From Sulfuricurvum sp. (GTDB taxonomy: Bacteria; Campylobacterota; Campylobacteria; Campylobacterales; Sulfurimonadaceae), in contig JAUYRN010000005.1 of the NCBI GenBank assembly GCA_030696775.1, positions 310,001 to 374,000 of the forward strand: a stretch of DNA of 64,000 nucleotides, given 5' to 3'. Position 1 is the first letter of the stretch. Each line of letters begins with the position of its first letter. A model generated the notes under the pieces. That model searched no databases. It was not told the origin of the DNA and saw only the letters and a program-made list of their open reading frames with translations. Of the stretch, positions 37,335 to 44,828 are shown in pieces. Position numbers and translations under genes: made by a program.

Positions 37335-38219
37335 ATGTCTGATAATAAGGAAAAGAATGTAGCTAAAAAATTTGAGGCGATTGAGAGTATAAAATGGATT
37401 GCGGTAATATTGTTTACTATTACACTGCTGGTATATTTTTCAACATTTCCAGGAACAATTCCAGAAGATAGAGGAAATTGGGGAGTATTTGGTGATTTTA
37501 TGGGAGGAACTTTAAATCCCATATTGGCATTTCTTAGCCTATTGGCAATTATTTTTACAATAAAAATTCAAACGGAAGAACTTGAATTAACTCGTCATGA
37601 ATTAGAAGAAACAAGAAAAGAAATGGCTAAATCAAGTGACGCTCAAAAAGAGCAAAGTGAAGCTTTAAAAGCTCAAAACTTATCTGTTATACAGCAGACA
37701 TTTGAAAATACTTTTTTTAAATTATTAGAACATCATAATGCATTAATTAATGATTTATATGAATATATGGAGCCAGATGAAGGGTTTTCTATTTATGGGA
37801 AAAATATGCTAATTTTGATTTTAAGATCAGACAATATTATTATGGAATTTAAAAAACAAAACATTAATATTGTTAAGACGTATTTTATGACACTTTATCA
37901 AATTTTGAAATTTATAAAAATAAAAGAAGAGCAGCTTGGAGAAGAAAAATTTTTCAATCCAAAATTGTATACAAATATGGTGCGTGCTACATTAGATGAA
38001 ACAATATTATGTTTATTGGCTGTTAATGTGAATCAACAGGATTTTATCAAGTTTAAAGAATTATTAGTACACTATAATTTTTTTGAGCATATTGATTTGG
38101 ATTTTTTGGATTTAAAATATCGTGCTCGTGGTTTGATACCAGTAATGATAAGTATATTGAAAAATTTTGATAAAAAAATTTATGGATCAAATAAAATAGT
38201 TGAATCAATCTACATATAA
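37335..38219 (+). CDS. Putative phage abortive infection protein (putAbiC type)
   Basis: 294 residues. TM1 (about 20-38), a short loop with the family-typical GNWGVFGDFMGGTLNPILAF, TM2 (about 60-78), a coiled coil (EELELTRHELEETRKEM, 79-120) and then the conserved FENTFFKLLEHHN block (123-135), followed by a helical cytoplasmic domain. This series is what I know as the putative abortive-infection (AbiC-like) domain family. Such proteins are thought to stop phage growth at the cost of the cell; the trigger is unknown. Paired with the membrane protein upstream and followed by a terminator. Confidence 0.8.
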   Translation: MSDNKEKNVAKKFEAIESIKWIAVILFTITLLVYFSTFPGTIPEDRGNWGVFGDFMGGTLNPILAFLSLLAIIFTIKIQTEELELTRHELEETRKEMAKSSDAQKEQSEALKAQNLSVIQQTFENTFFKLLEHHNALINDLYEYMEPDEGFSIYGKNMLILILRSDNIIMEFKKQNINIVKTYFMTLYQILKFIKIKEEQLGEEKFFNPKLYTNMVRATLDETILCLLAVNVNQQDFIKFKELLVHYNFFEHIDLDFLDLKYRARGLIPVMISILKNFDKKIYGSNKIVESIYI

Positions 38220-38223
38220 AAAT

Positions 38224-38256
38224 GTGCCCAAATTGTGTCAGAGTAGGGCACTTTTT
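38224..38256 (+). terminator. Terminator after cargo genes
   Basis: GTGCCC (38224-38229) pairs with GGGCAC (38246-38251), followed by TTTTT; the 16-base loop is long. Confidence 0.65.
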
Positions 38257-38314
38257 GACAGCTATTGAGTTTGAAAATCCCTAAAATAGCCTATTTCAGG
38301 CGACTAAAACACCA

Positions 38315-38340
38315 TTCGAGTCCGCCCACTGGTACCACGA
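38315..38340 (+). repeat. attR: 26-bp repeat, right copy
   Basis: Identical to 33073-33098. It begins at the T-loop sequence only, so it does not rebuild a second tRNA; bases before it (ACACCA) differ from the tRNA. Confidence 0.93.
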
Positions 38341-38493
38341 TACAATCCAAGACAGTCCAAATCAATCCAAGAAAATCTTCTAAAACGCCTTATTTAGGCA
38401 CATTAACTCATTTCCTTGTCCATAATGTTCCAGACTAATCCACCTGCATCCGTACTTTTAATGTACTTTCTGTAAACATAGGAAGTTCGAATA
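38341..38493. other. Scar between attR and sir2
   Basis: Holds two CAATCCAAG repeats (38343 and 38363 regions), a small hairpin GCCTTATTTAGGC (about 38389-38400) resembling hairpins beside each att copy (CCCTATTTTCAGGG at 33103; GCCTATTTCAGGC at 38290), and on the minus strand an open stretch ending DAGGLVWNIMDKEMS at 38403. It may be the remnant of an earlier insertion at the same tRNA. Confidence 0.4.
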
Positions 38494-39438
38494 TCAATTG
38501 GATAAAAACGTCTCAATATATGCTTCAATCTTTTCTGCCGCTTGGGTTGCTTTTTCGTGATAAATGACTTTGAAATAAGGATCCAATTTCTTATCCGGAT
38601 CAAGATTATTCAAAAGAGAATATTCGAACCATTGTGCATACCCTGCGACATTGATGACATTTCCACTGGTTCCGATGACGACAAACAGATCGCACTCATC
38701 GATCGATTGTTGAAGCTTCTGATACATCGGTGCCTCTTCGCCAAACATGACGACGTTGTGGCGAATGTCGCTGCTTTGGCATACCGGGCAGATCACATCG
38801 ATTTGGCTCTTGTATCCGATTTCAAATACATTTTTGCATTCTTCACAACGTAACTCTGTCAGTGTGCCGTGCAGATGGACGACATCAGGACACCCAGCAC
38901 GCTCAAACAGATCATCGACGTTTTGTGTGAGAACATCGATCTGTGCGTGATATTTGCGTTTGAGCCGTGAAACCATATCGTGCGCAAGGTTAGGCAGTTT
39001 ACTTTCTAAATCATGCCGTCTTGCATCATAGAAATCAGCCACCAGCTTCGGGTTACGCTCAAATCCTTCAACTGAACAGACTTCCATAACATCGTACTCT
39101 TCCCATAAGCCGTCACTGTCTCTAAAGGTACGAACACCGCTTTCGGCACTGATGCCGGCACCGCTTAGTATCATCACCTTGACTACAGAGGAGGGGATTT
39201 TGATGTTTTCGAGCGCTGTTTTGGTTATTTGCTTCAAGCTTTCATATTGTTTTTCAAGAAGTGCATTCTCTACAAGTTCTGCAAAATCTTCGTTGCCATT
39301 TAAGATCACTTCATTGGCCTGTTTTAATCGCTCAACCTCCGATACAAAGGAAAATCGGTCTATTTTATTCTCACGATATTGCGTAATTAGCTCATCCAAG
39401 TCCTGATAGAGAAATTTGAGAGTATTTTTGTTGAGCAT
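38494..39438 (-). CDS. Sir2-family NAD-dependent protein deacylase
   Basis: 314 residues from ATG 39438, chosen because it lies 5 bases after the NUDIX stop with AGGA nearby; the frame is open 9 codons further. A helical N-terminal extension of about 85 residues precedes the sirtuin core: GAGISAESGVRTFRD, the catalytic LTQNVDDLFERAG and LHGT, and a Cys4 zinc ribbon (RCEECK ... CPVC). The extension is unusual for bacterial CobB-type sirtuins and could recognise partners. A deacylase role is by family; phage-defence sirtuins also exist, and this gene borders a mobile element, but the core is of ordinary class. Confidence 0.85.
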   Translation of the reverse strand: MLNKNTLKFLYQDLDELITQYRENKIDRFSFVSEVERLKQANEVILNGNEDFAELVENALLEKQYESLKQITKTALENIKIPSSVVKVMILSGAGISAESGVRTFRDSDGLWEEYDVMEVCSVEGFERNPKLVADFYDARRHDLESKLPNLAHDMVSRLKRKYHAQIDVLTQNVDDLFERAGCPDVVHLHGTLTELRCEECKNVFEIGYKSQIDVICPVCQSSDIRHNVVMFGEEAPMYQKLQQSIDECDLFVVIGTSGNVINVAGYAQWFEYSLLNNLDPDKKLDPYFKVIYHEKATQAAEKIEAYIETFLSN

Positions 39439-39443
39439 ACGGG

Positions 39444-39860
39444 TCAATCCTGTCTGGAACTGCAATAATCTCGTATAATCTTGGCATGATCAAATACAAG
39501 CTTGTCATAGGGAATATCATCAAGAGGATACAAGAATGCCTCTTTCGCATCATCGGCACCTTCCGGAACTCCAAAAGATTTACAAACGTATACAATCGAA
39601 ACACAGTGAAATCTCGAATCCCGTGCAGGATCTGAATAGACTCCGAGTAACGATTTAATCGTAGCATCAAGAGAGATTTCTTCTTTCATTTCACGTACAA
39701 CAGCTGTTTCTACCGTTTCACCGATATCGACGAATCCGCCTGGCAATGCTAGCCCTTTAGGATTGTTCAATCTCTCAATGAGCACAATCCCTTCAAATAC
39801 ACCAACATCATTGTAAATTTCAACTATACCGTCCACGGCTAAGAAGGGAGTTTGAATCAT
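39444..39860 (-). CDS. NUDIX hydrolase
   Basis: 138 residues. The NUDIX box GGFVDIGETVETAVVREMKEE is present with the metal-binding REMKEE; the glycine two residues after it is Ser. The N-terminal beta strands (TPFLAVDGIVEIY) and the position next to a sirtuin suggest an NAD- or ADP-ribose-related substrate, since sirtuins release O-acetyl-ADP-ribose, but this is inference. The two genes form a pair. Confidence 0.87.
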   Translation of the reverse strand: MIQTPFLAVDGIVEIYNDVGVFEGIVLIERLNNPKGLALPGGFVDIGETVETAVVREMKEEISLDATIKSLLGVYSDPARDSRFHCVSIVYVCKSFGVPEGADDAKEAFLYPLDDIPYDKLVFDHAKIIRDYCSSRQD

Positions 39861-39961
39861 TGATGGCCTTTAGAAAGTGTGTTTTGACATTATAAACCAA
39901 TCGACATTACCTTCTGGGTAAAATATCAAATAAAATTAATTCATATACTAATGGAGCACTA

Positions 39962-40513
39962 TTGATCATACTGGACTTTGAAACCAACTCCGCAAATGTC
40001 CATGATGTAATCGAAGTTGCGGCGTTTCGGATTAAAAGAGAGGAGGGGGTTTATGTTATCGCCGATACCTTCCATCGCTACTATTTCTCTGAATATGAAG
40101 TTAATCCTTACGCTCTTGCTGTGCACAAACTCTCTCCTCAACGAATAGAACGATTACGAGCGAATGTTGATTACGCAGAGTATTTTGCGGAGGATCAGGA
40201 GTTTGTAGAGTTTTGTCAGGGGGCTAAAACACTCATCGCACATAATATAGCGTTTGAATTGCGTCATATCGGTGAGCTGACTAGCTTCGAAAAACACTTC
40301 TGCACGATGAAATCCAATAAAAAGATTGTCGGAGCTCTCAATGTCAGAGGAAGTCTCAAGAATCCGAAACTACTGGAAACTTGTCGGCATTACTGCATCG
40401 GATTTGATGAAGAACAGTATCATAGCGCGGTTTATGATGTTACGAAAACACTGGAAGTTTTGAATAAAATGAACAGCACAGAAATAATGAAATTCACCTT
40501 TAAATCAGTGTAA
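39962..40513 (+). CDS. DEDDh-type 3'-5' exonuclease domain protein
   Basis: 183 residues starting at TTG 39962 with GGAG 5 bases upstream. Exo I motif ILDFETN (Asp5, Glu7), Exo II HNIAFELRHI (Glu where Asp is usual), Exo III HSAVYD (H-x4-D) near the C-terminus. This is the epsilon/RNase T fold acting on single-stranded ends. The Asp-to-Glu change at Exo II may alter metal binding. The 3' end overlaps the convergent YitT gene by 9 bases. Confidence 0.8.
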   Translation: MIILDFETNSANVHDVIEVAAFRIKREEGVYVIADTFHRYYFSEYEVNPYALAVHKLSPQRIERLRANVDYAEYFAEDQEFVEFCQGAKTLIAHNIAFELRHIGELTSFEKHFCTMKSNKKIVGALNVRGSLKNPKLLETCRHYCIGFDEEQYHSAVYDVTKTLEVLNKMNSTEIMKFTFKSV

Positions 40514-41353
40514 CTCTGATGCTTCTATAACGACCATATAGCCGTCATTGTCATGTTCTTTGACAATCTCCTGTACGACACGTATTTTATTATTTTCGAC
40601 GATAATCATAAGAACTTTTTGTTTTTCGTGCGGTTCGCCACTAACTTCCTCTAAAATAACTCCATCTCTTCCTAGAACTTCGACAATATGATGACTTAAA
40701 AGCTTTATATTTTTGGAAAAGATATGAACCACTTTTTTGGAAGGTCTTCCCGATATTATGGCATTTAAACCTTGTCCTGTCGCATAGACGACGATCAAAC
40801 TAAAAAGAGCACTTTCAATACGTCCAAAAGCGATACCGGCAGCAATAACAATAATGAAATCCAATGCAATAATGACATTGTTTTGTTTCCAATGCATTCT
40901 ATCTGCTATGAATCTGGCAACGATAGATGGCCCTCCAGCTGAGGCGTTTCCGGCAATGATAAATCCAAGACCGATTCCTATTGCTATGCCACCGAATATA
41001 CTGGATAAAATCGGATCATTTGTCCATGCGGTGACTTGAAAATATTCACGCAGTATATCAACCATAGATGAAGAGACCACGATAGAAAAAATGGTACGAA
41101 CTGCAAACTCTCTACTGATGTATTTCATACTCATCAGTACTAGAGGGATATTAATAAAAAACATCAACATTCCTGCTGGAATTCCGGTGAAATAGTTTAT
41201 AATTATCGATATACCAGGAGTTCCACCAGCTACAATATGGTTAGGAATTAAAAATAATACGACAGCAAGTGCCAGTGAAGAGGCACCGATAAAGATAAAG
41301 ATATATTTTTTTAACACGTCGTTAATCGGAATATCCGCTAGTTTATTTATCAT
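40505..41353 (-). CDS. YitT-family (DUF161/DUF2179) membrane protein
   Basis: 282 residues from ATG 41353. Five to six membrane helices (first: IFIFIGASSLALAVVLFLIP) with the family repeats NHIVAGGTPGISIIIN and GNASAGGPSIVARFI, and a C-terminal cytoplasmic alpha/beta domain (DUF2179, about 205-282). Function not established; transport is suspected for the family. Confidence 0.85.
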   Translation of the reverse strand: MINKLADIPINDVLKKYIFIFIGASSLALAVVLFLIPNHIVAGGTPGISIIINYFTGIPAGMLMFFINIPLVLMSMKYISREFAVRTIFSIVVSSSMVDILREYFQVTAWTNDPILSSIFGGIAIGIGLGFIIAGNASAGGPSIVARFIADRMHWKQNNVIIALDFIIVIAAGIAFGRIESALFSLIVVYATGQGLNAIISGRPSKKVVHIFSKNIKLLSHHIVEVLGRDGVILEEVSGEPHEKQKVLMIIVENNKIRVVQEIVKEHDNDGYMVVIEASELH

Positions 41354-41416
41354 TGTAAAACCTATGTGATTGGATATAAAATGTGAAGCAATAAGACCCC
41401 TCAAGGAGTCTATTGA

Positions 41417-42862
41417 TTAAAATGGATAATGTCTGTTCCCAGCCGGTTCGACAGTAACCCATTTGAGTTCCGTCATCTCTTCAATCGCAAAGTGACCGCC
41501 TTCACGACCCATACCGCTTTCTTTTACTCCACCAAATGGAATATGTGCTTCATCTTGAATGGTTGGCCCATTGATATGTACCATACCTGAGTGAATCTCC
41601 TCTGAAAGTTTCAAAGCTGCACTTAAATTATCCGTAATAACTGATGAACTTAGTCCGTATGTACTATTATTTGCTAACTCGATAATATGATCAATATCAC
41701 GTGCTTTGATAATAGCAGCAGCGGGACCAAAGGCTTCTTCGTGGAAGATCAGCATCTCTGTTGTAACATTGGAAACAACGGTTGGTTTGTAAAAACACCC
41801 TTCATGTTCACGTCCAGAGAGAAGCTTGGCCCCCTTAGCGACAGCATCATCGATCAAGCCATCAATAAAATGGCATTGAGCCTCTTCGATAAGCGGTCCG
41901 ATAATCGTAGTTGGATCTTCTGGATCACCTACTTTTAGAGTTTTAACTTTAGCCGCAAATTTTTCGCAGAATTCATCATAAATATTTTCTTCTACAATAA
42001 TTCTTGATCCCGCCATACAAATTTGACCTTGGTGCAAGAAGATACTAAACGCAGCGGTATTGACAGCATAATCAATATCAGCGTCACCCAAAACGATAGT
42101 CGGACTTTTTCCTCCAAGTTCAACTGTACATCGTTTCAAGTTCATAGCAGCAGATGCAGCTACGAGCTTACCGACACGTGTTGATCCCGTCAACGTAATC
42201 ATAGCGATACGAGGATCTGTTTGGAAAGTTTCTCCCAAGACTGAACTTGAACATGGAATGATATTTAAAACACCATCAGGAAGTCCTGCTGCTTTAAAAA
42301 TTTCACCAAAAACTAAACCGCATATGGGTGTATGGCTTGAGGGTTTTAAGATAAATGCGTTACCAGCCGCAATAGCCATAGCAAATTTCTTCGTACTTAA
42401 AATCATGGGAGCATTGAAAGGAGAGATCCCAGAGATAACTCCCAGTGGACGACGTGTACTGTAAGAAAGAACTCCTGGATCGTTAGAAGTAAAGGTTTGA
42501 CCGAATACGCGCCGTGCTTCACCCGCAGCTACACGTAAGATATCGGCAACCAAACCAATTTCAAACATAGCTTTTGCATAAACAGAGCCGCTTTCTTGCA
42601 TCAATATTGTTTTGATTTCATCGGTGCGACTTTCAAAAATATCGGCAGCTTTTAGCAGTACGGCTTCTTTTTCTCTCGGAGTAGTTTTTGCCCAAAGCTT
42701 TGATGCTGCGTATGCGGCACTGATCGCTTCTTCGATATCGTCTAAACTCGCCATATGAACTTTGGCAAATACTTTTCCGGTTGATGGATTGATATCATCA
42801 ATAATTTTTCCATTTGATGAAGGTTTATTTTTTCCATTAATAAACAATTCGTATTCTTTCAT
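41417..42862 (-). CDS. Aldehyde dehydrogenase, aromatic (vanillin/benzaldehyde) type
   Basis: 481 residues from ATG 42862 (AGGAG 8 bases upstream). Catalytic Cys282 (GQICMAG) and general base Glu248 (VELGGKSP), NAD-binding TGSTRVGK, and the C-terminal WVTVEPAGNRHYPF, which resembles vanillin and salicylaldehyde dehydrogenases. In this cluster it should oxidise 4-hydroxybenzaldehyde (or a related aldehyde) from the flavocytochrome to the acid. A tandem ACTCGCA box lies 47-64 bases upstream, the same as before the cytochrome gene. Confidence 0.88.
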   Translation of the reverse strand: MKEYELFINGKNKPSSNGKIIDDINPSTGKVFAKVHMASLDDIEEAISAAYAASKLWAKTTPREKEAVLLKAADIFESRTDEIKTILMQESGSVYAKAMFEIGLVADILRVAAGEARRVFGQTFTSNDPGVLSYSTRRPLGVISGISPFNAPMILSTKKFAMAIAAGNAFILKPSSHTPICGLVFGEIFKAAGLPDGVLNIIPCSSSVLGETFQTDPRIAMITLTGSTRVGKLVAASAAMNLKRCTVELGGKSPTIVLGDADIDYAVNTAAFSIFLHQGQICMAGSRIIVEENIYDEFCEKFAAKVKTLKVGDPEDPTTIIGPLIEEAQCHFIDGLIDDAVAKGAKLLSGREHEGCFYKPTVVSNVTTEMLIFHEEAFGPAAAIIKARDIDHIIELANNSTYGLSSSVITDNLSAALKLSEEIHSGMVHINGPTIQDEAHIPFGGVKESGMGREGGHFAIEEMTELKWVTVEPAGNRHYPF

Positions 42863-42908
42863 AATCGACACTCCTGACTTAATTTATTTCTCCATCATAA
42901 ATAAATTA

Positions 42909-42926
42909 ACTCGCAAAAAACTCGCA
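42909..42926. promoter_or_regulatory. 11-bp-period tandem box before aldehyde dehydrogenase
   Basis: ACTCGCA at 42909-42915 and 42920-42926, exactly 11 bases apart. Same repeat and spacing as at 47350-47367. Tandem 11-bp direct repeats are typical of OmpR/PhoB-type regulators, one of which is encoded at 48785. Confidence 0.65.
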
Positions 42927-42941
42927 AAAGTAAAATTTCAA

Positions 42942-43283
42942 TCATGCATTATGATGATAATGGTTTAAAACCCGTTGGTACTCTTCATATACTTGGCATG
43001 GGGTTAAAGAGCCATTGTACATTTTGAGAATTTGACGAATAAAGTCAATGGGGTATTCAAGTGTTAACCCAATATTGCGTTCATATATTTTTGCGAGAGT
43101 TTCATACATTGCATCGTGAATCTCTGGATTTTCTTGTTTGAGACGTTGAAGGTTTTCTTCTGCTTTAATCAGAGAAGCGTCATCAAATTCACCGCGTTTA
43201 TTCTTTTCTTTCCGTATTTTTACATAATCTTTGAGATTTTTTTTGTTTAGGATGGTATCTGTAAATATTTCTATGAGTAACAT
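42942..43283 (-). CDS. Small hypothetical protein of the aromatic cluster
   Basis: 113 residues, soluble, highly charged and helical (KNLKDYVKIRKEKNKRGEF, LIKAEENLQRLKQENPE), ending in a His-rich tail (HYHHNA). Not recognised. No signal peptide. It lies between the porin and the aldehyde dehydrogenase on the same strand, behind a hairpin. Confidence 0.65.
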   Translation of the reverse strand: MLLIEIFTDTILNKKNLKDYVKIRKEKNKRGEFDDASLIKAEENLQRLKQENPEIHDAMYETLAKIYERNIGLTLEYPIDFIRQILKMYNGSLTPCQVYEEYQRVLNHYHHNA

Positions 43284-43321
43284 ACTCTCTCCTGGTACTA
43301 TTTTAGAGGATAAAAGTTGAG

Positions 43322-43345
43322 TAGAGACGATAAATATCGTCTCTA
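43322..43345 (-). terminator. Perfect hairpin after porin gene
   Basis: TAGAGACGAT and ATCGTCTCTA form a 10-bp perfect stem with a 4-base loop, 17 bases beyond the porin stop. The T tract is weak, so it may only partly terminate or protect the upstream mRNA. Confidence 0.6.
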
Positions 43346-43361
43346 TATTTATATGAAAGAT

Positions 43362-44828
43362 TTAGAACGCTAAATTTACGGCAACGCGTAAATCAGTATG
43401 GTCAGTAGATTGTTTGCCTACTGCATCTTTGTTATCGACGGACAAGAGTGTTACCCCGCCATCAAACCCTTTCATACCAAATAGCTTTTGATAATCAAGA
43501 GAAGCCTCAAGTGCTGCAGTGTCATCATACGCATTTGATTTATAATATAGTAATCCCGGTGATGATGAATATTTTTCATCTCTATTGAAGTTAAGGTATT
43601 TCACTTCACCCTTCAAACCGCTGATCCCCGTATAACCAAAATCGTATTCTGCACCGATGGAGTATGCCTTCGTTCCGCCCGTATAACACGACGTATCTGT
43701 ATATCCGAAATGGGGCGACTGATAACGGGTACGAACCCAAGAAGGATTCCCGCCAACAGGAGAAACAAATCCTCCACGCGCAGCATTCCCCTCAACAGCT
43801 CTAGTATCAGCATAAGCTATTGTCAGAGTGCCGCCATTGTAAGATCCTCCAACTTTTGTTTCATAATGGTAGGCATCGATATTAGAAATTCCTAATCCTA
43901 TGAGAGGACCGGCAGGCTCAGGATTAGCCAATGTATCTTTGGTTCCGCCGATTGCTTTTTGAGTTGCCCACTGTACACCGGCAAATAACTCAGAACCAGC
44001 AAGCTTTAACCGATAATCAGCCTGTAGGTGAGGCATATCCATAATATCCCATACGCGGGTGTACCATGCTTGAAGAGCAAGCCCTTCAATACCAGTATAA
44101 ATGCCTCCGGCTACCGTAGCTCCGATCGTGTCTTTTTCTGTATTCAGTTTCCCATCACCGTCTGCTAGACCTTGGAATGCAGATGCTCTGGAGATGCTCA
44201 CAAAATCAGAAGCTTTGATACCCGGCGTTGAGCCTGCGAAGCTATTGCTTTGAACCATATCCGGACCGCTCATTTTAGATGCATGGGCCAGTACCAATGT
44301 GGTATTTGGAATATTCACATTGACAATCTGAGCCGCTTCAAACGTATTGGGCACTAAGTAAATATCATGTGATGATGCGAATGGAGCATCTATCTGCATT
44401 CGACCTACTTGAACAAATGTTTTACCGAAAGCAGCTTTGAGATACGCCTCGCCTAAAACAGCATAGCTGTCTGCACTTGTTCCGTAAACACTATTGATAT
44501 TACTTCCGCCTACTTGTTTATTTTCAAAATAAACTGAATCAACCTTATTGGCATTACTTGAATTCAAACCCATGCCACTTGCCGAAAACATAGAAACTTT
44601 TGCTGCAATACCATACAACGGAGCTGTTTCATACGAAAGTCTAAGTCCTGCTCCGATTGCATAACGGTCTTCAAAAGCACCGCCATCTTTGAAATTAACA
44701 TTTGTGTAAAGTGCTCTCGCACCTCCGGTAAATTTACCCTCACTGATTGCCGTCGAAAGTGTATCAGCGGCAAAAGATGTAGAACTAATGAGGAGCGCAG
44801 CTCCTACGAAACTCAAACGGGCTTTCAT
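43362..44828 (-). CDS. OprD-like outer-membrane porin of the aromatic cluster
   Basis: 488 residues with a Sec signal (KARLSFVGAALLISSTSFA) and an aromatic C-terminal residue (RVAVNLAF) for barrel insertion. The mature N-terminus (STAISEGKFTGGARALYTNVNF) closely parallels that of the first porin (561-2060), so the two are paralogues. Overlaps the flavoprotein stop as TAATG, hence made together with it; uptake of the aromatic substrate is the likely job. Confidence 0.82.
   Translation of the reverse strand: MKARLSFVGAALLISSTSFAADTLSTAISEGKFTGGARALYTNVNFKDGGAFEDRYAIGAGLRLSYETAPLYGIAAKVSMFSASGMGLNSSNANKVDSVYFENKQVGGSNINSVYGTSADSYAVLGEAYLKAAFGKTFVQVGRMQIDAPFASSHDIYLVPNTFEAAQIVNVNIPNTTLVLAHASKMSGPDMVQSNSFAGSTPGIKASDFVSISRASAFQGLADGDGKLNTEKDTIGATVAGGIYTGIEGLALQAWYTRVWDIMDMPHLQADYRLKLAGSELFAGVQWATQKAIGGTKDTLANPEPAGPLIGLGISNIDAYHYETKVGGSYNGGTLTIAYADTRAVEGNAARGGFVSPVGGNPSWVRTRYQSPHFGYTDTSCYTGGTKAYSIGAEYDFGYTGISGLKGEVKYLNFNRDEKYSSSPGLLYYKSNAYDDTAALEASLDYQKLFGMKGFDGGVTLLSVDNKDAVGKQSTDHTDLRVAVNLAF

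Larger units (their letters stand above)
33073..38340. mobile_element. tRNA-Leu-integrated rolling-circle element with abortive-infection cargo
   Basis: About 5.27 kb including both repeats, bounded by a perfect 26-bp direct repeat. Minus-strand module: RHH regulator, putative ssDNA-binding protein, HUH replication initiator, AlpA-like protein, tyrosine integrase. Plus-strand cargo: two AT-rich genes ending in a terminator. The tRNA stays intact because the left repeat is its own 3' end. No coat, Zot/pI, portal, relaxase or type IV secretion gene is present, so it is not a complete phage or conjugative element. A filamentous-phage satellite or minimal integrative plasmid fits best. Confidence 0.9.

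Noticed and set aside
33101-38220. Complete filamentous prophage
   Set aside because: Rep, ssDNA-binding and integrase genes are present, but no coat, adsorption or Zot-like ATPase gene; no P-loop protein of that kind in the element.
38403-38603. 66-codon minus-strand frame ending DAGGLVWNIMDKEMS
   Set aside because: More than half overlaps the sirtuin 3' end in another frame and no start site is convincing; kept only as a possible remnant in the scar.
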